Assembly (NCBI GenBank): GCA_016283985.1
Contig: JAEENZ010000167.1
Coordinates: forward strand, 1-27,804
Reading direction: 5' to 3'
Length of the DNA stretch: 27,804 nucleotides
Source of the DNA: Bacteroidales bacterium
Lineage (GTDB): Bacteria; Bacteroidota; Bacteroidia; Bacteroidales; UBA932
In this document: in pieces, positions 23,501-27,804 of the stretch
How positions within the stretch are numbered: the stretch's first letter is position 1
Layout of the letters: each line of letters begins with the position of its first letter
Made by a program: the position numbers and the translations under genes
The notes under the pieces: model-generated
The model's input: only the letters and a program-made list of their open reading frames with translations
The model's database searches: none
What the model was told of the DNA's origin: nothing

Positions 23501-24512
23501 TTCGGAAAACGACATAAACAAAGATCCGGCGACCACCGGAACAGGGATAGGCCTGTATCTGTCGTCCCACATCATGAGGATGCACGGCGGGAGCATAGAA
23601 CTCGACAGCCAGCCGGGGAAAGGAAGCACCTTCACCGTATGCCTGCCGATTATCGAAGAAGCGCCAAAGGCCGAACAGGAGGCCCGACCTAACGACGAGC
23701 CAGTCAGGCTTAAGGCCGGATCGAAAGCAAAACGCATACTCGTAGTCGAAGATGAAAGCAATATCCGCATGATGCTCAGGGATATCCTGGGAGACCAGTT
23801 CGAAGTATTTGAAGCCGACAATGGCAAGAGCGGTCTTCAGGCTGCAGAAGCGATAGGGCCGGACCTGATCATCTCCGACATCATGATGCCCGTCATGAGC
23901 GGGGATGTGTTCTGCCGGACCATCAAATCCAGCTTTACCACCTGCCACATACCGGTAATCCTGCTTACCGCTATGGCAGACGATGACAATATCATATCCG
24001 GATACGACTGCGGGGCCGACGATTATATTACCAAACCATTCAATGCGAGATTGCTTGTCGCCCGTTGCGTAGGTATCATAAACAACCGTTCCCTGCTCCA
24101 GAAACGGTACTCCACAGACATCAACACCGACTCGAACCTGCTCTCCGACAACAAAGACGACATAGCGTTCATGGACAAGCTAGTGGCGGTAATCGAGGAG
24201 AATATTATGGACAATGCCATCAGCGTGCCGTCTCTATGCGAACATATGGCCATGGGCCATACCAAACTGTTTAACAAAATCAAAGGGCTCACGGGAAAGT
24301 CCCCTCAGGACTTTATCCAGACCATCCGTATGAAATATGCAGCGAAGACGCTCCGGGAGCAAAGCGGCCTGAGTGTCAGCGATATTGCGTTCCAGATGGG
24401 CTTCAGTTCGCTGAATTACTTCGAAAAATGCTTCAAGAAAGCATTTGGACAGACACCGAGTTCTTTCCGCAGGAACAGTATGATTACACAGAATAATGAG
24501 CAGAATCAATAG
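20586..24512 (+). CDS. Hybrid two-component system sensor/regulator (HTCS)
   Basis: A 1308-residue one-protein sensor and transcription activator, divergent from the susCD operon it probably controls. After a signal/anchor (MFALIISLLLTA) comes a periplasmic double beta-propeller with Reg_prop blades such as DENGTLWVGTREG, SMGRIWLGTSRG and RSGTMWIGTYFG. A Y_Y_Y domain follows at about 680-745. The membrane helix is at about 749-774 (AWLLYLVLILAIVAFVVYFF). The kinase has the H-box FFTNMSHELRTPLTLL with His806, NLLSNAIKYT, DNGIGID and GTGIGLYLSS. The receiver has VVEDESN, phospho-acceptor Asp1098 (ISDIMMPVMSG) and KPF. A C-terminal AraC-type HTH (about 1208-1308) ends the protein. All key residues are intact. 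The ATG at 20586 is preferred over an upstream in-frame ATG that lacks a signal. The ligand is probably an unsaturated uronic oligosaccharide. Confidence 0.96.
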   Translation: MFALIISLLLTAVPDLHFHHKGVESGLAQLAVNGLYQDENGTLWVGTREGIKYCEGSLFYPLPLAGHDKWVMSNRVPTICGDGRGSLFINANYNVLRYDLSGEHFDVLYTQDNTASPPEISMQAGRSGLWIGCAERILLWNRDKGLSEIKNLNTPGVTISSLLELGDTLFIGTKKNGLIAMRLAGGDEECILPCNEVLSLFADSRNRLWCSAFNQGVFCLEDGRFTPYNSSSGALSICDDYVRTMAEDSMGRIWLGTSRGVDILDLGASKVLHQGMSSNGHPGLSNLSIWSLLKDRSGTMWIGTYFGGLDYCLFEEESPSLLDLGISGSIFATSFFASGKYLWIATEGKGLIRFDGDHAHVLSELPFSLYNIKDFLADKDSSSIWISTHMGGLWHYNTSNGKTRHYTINPKDNSTRSECVLSSVFFGDNIFIGTLQGVYELNPRTGVVNPIPEINRHIYEADRMLVSSDSESIWIVGNTICRYSPSNGVVESYSHSLEALSAGGTLTSTSIIETTDGSIYVGTAGSGLLQFDRDKNTFTKATVRNSSFSSDYIGALHECSDGRLLIGTGKGLCCYDPVTCFVDNYEPENGFPLLSMFPGQISRVGEKLFLCGSNGIAVSSEKQLKGIYKSCSLSLCRLLVNGEPVRPGDKSGILEKGLRYSDRISLPYYKNDLAFIVGSDYPSRSNQVRYMYRLEGFENSWHTQSLSPPIHYPDLPPGKYQLHIRNTITPNDDSVLLNISVRPPFYSTAYAWLLYLVLILAIVAFVVYFFITKIKLTTSLTIERERQAEAEKNSRQKIRFFTNMSHELRTPLTLLIGRLELFRDKHSLTTRQKAEIDKIHNAASEMMGLVNTQMDVLKMGENALSVNPTKGDLVSFVRSIVEDFQVLVAKKHIILNFESAVENCYTSFDHAMLKKVFVNLLSNAIKYTSQGKGIISVSVSEPVKDLVRVSVKDNGIGIDPSEKNLVFNRFFRSENDINKDPATTGTGIGLYLSSHIMRMHGGSIELDSQPGKGSTFTVCLPIIEEAPKAEQEARPNDEPVRLKAGSKAKRILVVEDESNIRMMLRDILGDQFEVFEADNGKSGLQAAEAIGPDLIISDIMMPVMSGDVFCRTIKSSFTTCHIPVILLTAMADDDNIISGYDCGADDYITKPFNARLLVARCVGIINNRSLLQKRYSTDINTDSNLLSDNKDDIAFMDKLVAVIEENIMDNAISVPSLCEHMAMGHTKLFNKIKGLTGKSPQDFIQTIRMKYAAKTLREQSGLSVSDIAFQMGFSSLNYFEKCFKKAFGQTPSSFRRNSMITQNNEQNQ

Positions 24513-24523
24513 TTTTTTTTCCG

Positions 24524-24903
24524 GAAATCCACGGCAACCTGGGCTTTGGATGTATGCGCCTTCCAAGAAAGGGCGAGGAAGTGGATTATGAGCATTTCTG
24601 CGAAATGGCAGATACCTTTATCGCAGAAGGATTCAACTATTTTGACACCGCTCATGCCTATTTGGGAAAAAGGTCGGAGCGTTCGATCGGTGACTGCGTT
24701 TCCGCCCGGCATAAAAGAAGCGATTTTCTTCTTACAGACAAGTTGACGGACAGTTTTTTCCGCTCACAGGAGGATATACGCCCATTTTTTGAGAGGCAGC
24801 TGGAATTGTGCAAGGTGGATTATTTGATTTCTACCTGATGCATGCCCAGGATCGGAATATCTATCAGAAATTCAAGAGGTTCAATGCATATGAAACTGCA
24901 TTC
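24524..24903 (+). pseudogene. Decayed aldo/keto reductase fragment
   Basis: The first part reads NLGFGCMRLPRKGEEVDYEHF, then GFNYFDTAHAY and the SERSIGDCV block, the N-terminal half of a Bacteroidales aldo/keto reductase with its Asp/Tyr motif. The frame then hits a stop just where VDYFDFYLMHAQDR is expected. Three Ts at 24823-24825 stand where four would keep frame, so a one-base deletion is likely. FDFYLMHAQDRNIYQKFKRF continues in the next frame, and the homology ends around 24903. The remaining two thirds of the gene are gone, and no start codon precedes the homology. It fills the interval between the HTCS gene and aroE. Confidence 0.8.
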
Positions 24904-24921
24904 AGATATATTATTTTTCTA

Positions 24922-24929
24922 TATATTTG
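24922..24929 (+). promoter_or_regulatory. Candidate -7 box of aroE
   Basis: TATATTTG matches TAnnTTTG exactly, 19 bases before the aroE ATG. No TTTG is apparent at the expected -33 spacing. It lies just after the end of the reductase remnant. Confidence 0.45.
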
Positions 24930-24948
24930 GGATAGAAAACATAATCGC

Positions 24949-25644
24949 ATGGAAAAATATGGTCTCATAGGGCATCCTATCGCCCATTCGGCCAGTCCTG
25001 CCCTTTTTACGAAGGCTTATGGCGGCAGGTGGCAGTACGACCTCATAGACGGGGAGCTTTTCGACGTGGCATGGAAACGTTTTCTCGAGGGGTATCGGGC
25101 TATAAACATCACCGCTCCGTTCAAGGAGCCGGCCTTCCGGGAGGTGCTTTCAGATGGTGTGATGGATGCCGACGTGCAGGCCATAGGCGCTATCAACATC
25201 GCCGTAAAGGAGGCGGATGGCAAGATTCATGGATACAATTCCGATTATCTGGGGGTGATGAAGGTTCTGCGCGACCATGGTTTCGGCGAAGGAAGCACCG
25301 TGGTGGTTGCCGGATTCGGGGGCGCAGGAAAGGCAGCTGCAGCGGCCGGAAAGGCCCTTGGATCCGATGTGGTGATCTGCAACCGCACGCGCCATACCCC
25401 GGACATACGGCCGCTGGAAGAACTGCCGGTGCTCGCCGGAGTGGCGGATCTGCTCATCTACACTCTCGCCTTCCCCATCCCGGAACTCGACGGGCTGGAA
25501 GTGCCTGCCATCCTGGAAGCCAACTATCGCACTCCATGCCTCTCCGGCCGACCCGGATATATCCCCGGAACCGAATGGCACCGCGCCCAGGCGCTGACCG
25601 GCTATCCCCTCATGACAGGATGCCCGGTTTCCGTTGGTTTTTAG
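24949..25644 (+). CDS. aroE: Shikimate dehydrogenase (short form)
   Basis: Reduces 3-dehydroshikimate to shikimate with NADPH in aromatic amino acid biosynthesis. The 231-residue protein starts MEKYGLIGHPIAHSASPALF, the substrate-binding SxS block. INITAPFKE carries Lys59, IGAIN carries Asn83, and GYNSDYLG carries Asp99. The Rossmann glycine loop is GFGGAGKAAA (122-131). It is shorter than E. coli AroE (about 270) with compact loops, but every catalytic block is present. The reading frame is open further upstream through the reductase remnant, but the ATG at 24949 is the first with AroE homology. Not obviously linked to the polysaccharide locus. Confidence 0.9.
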   Translation: MEKYGLIGHPIAHSASPALFTKAYGGRWQYDLIDGELFDVAWKRFLEGYRAINITAPFKEPAFREVLSDGVMDADVQAIGAINIAVKEADGKIHGYNSDYLGVMKVLRDHGFGEGSTVVVAGFGGAGKAAAAAGKALGSDVVICNRTRHTPDIRPLEELPVLAGVADLLIYTLAFPIPELDGLEVPAILEANYRTPCLSGRPGYIPGTEWHRAQALTGYPLMTGCPVSVGF

Positions 25645-25664
25645 ATTCTTTTTTTGTACCTTGC
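25634..25664 (+). promoter_or_regulatory. Candidate ssb promoter (TTGG ... TACCTTGC)
   Basis: TACCTTGC at 25657-25664 resembles the Bacteroidetes -7 box, and TTGG at 25634-25637 sits 19 bases upstream, the expected -33 spacing. The -33 element lies in the last codons of aroE. The ATG of ssb follows 20 bases later. Confidence 0.4.
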
Positions 25665-25684
25665 AAGTCCTAAATTTTTGAGAT

Positions 25685-26239
25685 ATGAGTCTGAATAAAG
25701 TTATGCTGATCGGTAACGTTGGACGCGACCCTAATGTACGTTACCTTGATGGAAATTCCGGAGGTGGCCCCGGAAGTAAAGTAGCCACATTCACACTTGC
25801 TACCACTGAGAGATACAGAGATCGCAGCGGAGAGACCAGAGAGAATACGGAATGGCACAACATCGTTGCATGGCGCAATTCCGCAGACCTTGCAGAGAAG
25901 TTCATACATAAAGGAACAATGATCTACGTAGAAGGACGGCTTCGCACCCGCCAGTATACGGATCAGGCCGGAGTCCAGAAGTACACCACAGAAGTCGTGG
26001 CGGACAACATCCAGCTCCTGAGCCGCCGTCCGGATGAAGAGGGCGCACAGCCCCGCCAGCAATACGGCTATCCCGCTCCTCAGGGTGGACCTCAGTTCGG
26101 AGGCAACCAGTACAGCCAGCCCCAGTACGGACAGCCGGCGCCTCCCGTGCAGTCCGAGCCCGTGCAGTCCGCGGCACCCGTGCAGCCTGAAGCCCCCGCA
26201 GGTTTCGGTGGCGATCCTTCAGACGATCTTCCGTTCTAG
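25685..26239 (+). CDS. ssb: Single-stranded DNA-binding protein
   Basis: A 184-residue OB-fold SSB. MSLNKVMLIGNVGRDPNVRY opens the fold, followed by VATFTLATTERYRD, EWHNIVAW, KGTMIYVEGRLRTRQY and VVADNIQLLSRR (to about residue 118). A disordered Gln/Pro/Gly-rich linker (about 125-172) leads to the acidic tip DDLPF, the partner-binding tail of bacterial SSBs. The length is normal. The MFS gene starts 10 bases after its stop, so the two are probably cotranscribed, though without functional connection that I can see. Confidence 0.96.
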   Translation: MSLNKVMLIGNVGRDPNVRYLDGNSGGGPGSKVATFTLATTERYRDRSGETRENTEWHNIVAWRNSADLAEKFIHKGTMIYVEGRLRTRQYTDQAGVQKYTTEVVADNIQLLSRRPDEEGAQPRQQYGYPAPQGGPQFGGNQYSQPQYGQPAPPVQSEPVQSAAPVQPEAPAGFGGDPSDDLPF

Positions 26240-26249
26240 TATTTGAATT

Positions 26250-27611
26250 ATGGCAGAAAAAATACAAAAACTGATGAACGACAGCGCCGTGGCGCGCTGG
26301 AGCGCTCTGATTCTCATAGCGTTGATGATGTTCTTCGCATATCTGTTCGCAGACATCCTCTCTCCGCTCAAATCCACCCTTGAAAGCGTCCGCGGATGGG
26401 ACAGCGCCACCTTCGGCACATACGCCGGAGGCGAATATTTCCTCAACGTGTTCTGTTTCTTCCTCATCTTCGCGGGCATCATCCTCGACAAGATGGGAGT
26501 GCGTTTCACCGGCATCCTGTCGGCAGCGCTCATGGTCGGCGGCGCATTCATCAAATACATCGGCGTGAGCGACTGGTTCCAGGCCACGGACTTCTGCAAC
26601 TGGATGGGCAGCTGGTGGACTTCATTCCCCGCCAGCGCAAAGATGGCTACGCTCGGATTCATGATTTTCGGATGTGGATGCGAGATGGGAGGCACGACCG
26701 TCTCCAAAGCCATAGCCAAGTGGTTCAAGGGCAAGGAGATGGCAATGGCCATGGGTGTGGAGATGAGTATCGCCCGCCTCGGCGTCTTCGCCGCGATGTG
26801 GCTGTCTCCCGCCATCTCCAAGGCTGCCGTTGACACCGTGGGCGCACCCGTACTTGTAGGCGCACTGCTGCTCTGCATCGGCCTCATCACCTTCACATCC
26901 TTCACCTTCATGGACAAGAAGTTCGACGGCCAGCTTGAGGAAGTCGGCCAGAGCGATACTTCCAAGGCCGATGAATTCCAGATCAAGGATCTTGGCATCG
27001 TTTTCCGTTCCAAGATGTTCTGGATTGTTTCCATCCTCTGCGTGCTATATTACAGCGGCATATTCCCCTTCCAGAAGTTCGCCCCGAACTACCTGGAGGT
27101 GACCCTGGGCGTAGAAAATGATTTCGCTGCGCGCCTGTTCAGCGTCTTCCCCATACTTGCGATGGTTCTCACCCCGTTCCTGGGCCTGTTCCTCGATAAG
27201 AAAGGCAAGGGAGCATCCATGCTTCTGGTTGGCGCGATCATCATGGTTGTATGCCACCTGAGCTTCGCTTTCCTGCTTCCCGTGGTCAAGTCTTCCGCCC
27301 TCGCAGTGGTGCTGATCCTGGTGCTGGGCGTGAGCTTCTCGCTGGTGCCCGCCGCCCTTTGGCCGAGCGTGCCGAAAATTATCGACGAGAAGGTGCTGGG
27401 CAGCGCATACTGCCTTATCTTCTGGGTGCAGAATATCGGCCTCTGGGGTGTTCCGCTCCTCATCGGCAACGTAGAAAAGGCAACCGGCGGATACACCGTG
27501 CCTATGATCATTTTCGCCAGCTTTGGTGTCATCGCCTTCATAATCAGCATTTTGCTCAAGGCGGAAGACCGCAAGAAGGGCTATGGCCTGGAACTGCCTA
27601 ACATAAAATAG
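26250..27611 (+). CDS. Major facilitator superfamily transporter
   Basis: A 453-residue inner-membrane transporter with about 12 hydrophobic helices (for example ALILIALMMFFAYLFAD, FCFFLIFAGIIL, LLLVGAIIMVVCHLSFAFLL, VLILVLGVSFSLVPAALW). Loop 2-3 carries the MFS motif A core DKMGVR, and the matching loop after helix 8 reads DKKGKG. A soluble central loop (about 227-250, QLEEVGQSDTSKADEF) separates the halves. It resembles the MFS subgroup common in Bacteroidales next to a second, similar copy. The substrate is not evident; peptide, sugar and organic-acid transport all remain possible. It lies downstream of ssb and outside the polysaccharide operon. Confidence 0.88.
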   Translation: MAEKIQKLMNDSAVARWSALILIALMMFFAYLFADILSPLKSTLESVRGWDSATFGTYAGGEYFLNVFCFFLIFAGIILDKMGVRFTGILSAALMVGGAFIKYIGVSDWFQATDFCNWMGSWWTSFPASAKMATLGFMIFGCGCEMGGTTVSKAIAKWFKGKEMAMAMGVEMSIARLGVFAAMWLSPAISKAAVDTVGAPVLVGALLLCIGLITFTSFTFMDKKFDGQLEEVGQSDTSKADEFQIKDLGIVFRSKMFWIVSILCVLYYSGIFPFQKFAPNYLEVTLGVENDFAARLFSVFPILAMVLTPFLGLFLDKKGKGASMLLVGAIIMVVCHLSFAFLLPVVKSSALAVVLILVLGVSFSLVPAALWPSVPKIIDEKVLGSAYCLIFWVQNIGLWGVPLLIGNVEKATGGYTVPMIIFASFGVIAFIISILLKAEDRKKGYGLELPNIK

Positions 27612-27639
27612 GATTCCTTCGCGTCGCTCTGAATGACAG
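27611..27639. repeat. Short dispersed-type element between the MFS genes
   Basis: The segment contains TTCGCGTCGCTCTGAATGAC, similar to the TTCGCTTCGCTC-type palindromic elements scattered between genes in many bacterial genomes. It begins at the MFS stop and covers the presumed start of the next gene. Only one copy is in this window, so the repeat status is inference. Confidence 0.3.
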
Positions 27640-27804
27640 AAAAAAGCCGTAAGCTGTTGCCGTGGCTGGCACTCGCCTGTCTGGTGGTGCCGATGTTCGG
27701 CTCGTACTTCTTCGACGATATGTTCTCGAGCATATCGCACCTTTTCAGCGACCCGTCCCTCACACTGCTGGGATGGGATGCTGCAGGGTACGGGCTCTAC
27801 ACCA
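27633..27804 (+). CDS. Second MFS-type transporter (partial; continues beyond the window)
   Basis: About 57 codons to the window edge. MTEKSRKLLPWLALACLVVP is followed by MFGSYFFDDMFSSISHLF and then LLGWDAAGYGLYT. This parallels the first helix and loop of the upstream transporter, FFAYLFADILSPLKSTL then GWDSATFGTYAGG, so the two are probably tandem paralogues. The ATG at 27633 lies within a possible dispersed element 21 bases after the upstream stop; a later start is possible. Confidence 0.65.
   Translation, partial: MTEKSRKLLPWLALACLVVPMFGSYFFDDMFSSISHLFSDPSLTLLGWDAAGYGLYT

Noticed and set aside
24513..24520. T-run after the HTCS stop as a Rho-independent terminator
   Set aside because: No GC-rich inverted repeat precedes the T-run.
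1..27804. CRISPR arrays, tRNA or rRNA genes, insertion sequences, phage genes
   Set aside because: I saw no regularly spaced repeats, no tRNA/rRNA-like segments, and no transposase, integrase or phage proteins in any frame.

Overview
The window looks like a chromosomal segment of a Bacteroidales bacterium (gut or rumen type). The evidence is a SusC/SusD pair, a one-protein hybrid two-component regulator (HTCS), BACON and fimbrillin-like modules, lipoprotein signals, Bacteroidetes-type -7 boxes (TAnnTTTG), and an SSB ending in DDLPF. Base composition is about balanced to slightly GC-rich, except for one AT-rich gene. I cannot fix the genus.

Layout. Positions 1-20443 form one long minus-strand block of 17 genes, read from right to left. 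It opens with a secreted polysaccharide lyase-like protein, then SusC, SusD, a GH105-type unsaturated uronyl hydrolase, a BACON-lyase, a 46-residue small protein, a fimbrillin-domain lyase, a RhaM-like mutarotase, an SGNH acetylesterase and a DUF1961 protein. A -7 box then precedes a catabolic half: KduD, KduI, a DUF4861 lipoprotein, UxaC, two PfkB-family KDG kinases and 6-phosphogluconate dehydrogenase (cut by the window edge). Divergent from it, 20586-24512 (+) encodes the HTCS regulator. The 142-base intergenic region holds a 22-bp-period direct repeat that could be its operator. To the right, all on +, are a decayed aldo/keto reductase fragment, aroE, ssb, an MFS transporter and the start of a second, related MFS transporter.

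How the genes work together (inference from families). This is a polysaccharide utilisation locus for a uronic-acid polymer. Surface lyases would cut the chain by beta-elimination, SusC/D would import the oligomers, and GH105 would remove the unsaturated uronyl end. The esterase would remove acetyl groups. KduI and KduD would convert the 5-keto-4-deoxyuronate to KDG, and KdgK would phosphorylate it. UxaC would feed in saturated uronic acids. Use of KduI/KduD argues against classical alginate and for a GlcA/GalA polymer (glucuronan-like, pectic or ulvan-like). The RhaM homologue hints at rhamnose in the substrate. KDPG aldolase and the uronate reductase/dehydratase genes are not in the window.

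Most notable: three paralogous lyases with different N-terminal modules, one with Gln where the other two have the presumed catalytic His; an overlooked 46-aa ORF between two of them; a 19-bp direct repeat flanking the esterase, one copy forming an 11-bp hairpin; an AT-rich DUF1961 gene; and two KDG kinases with different substrate-pocket motifs.
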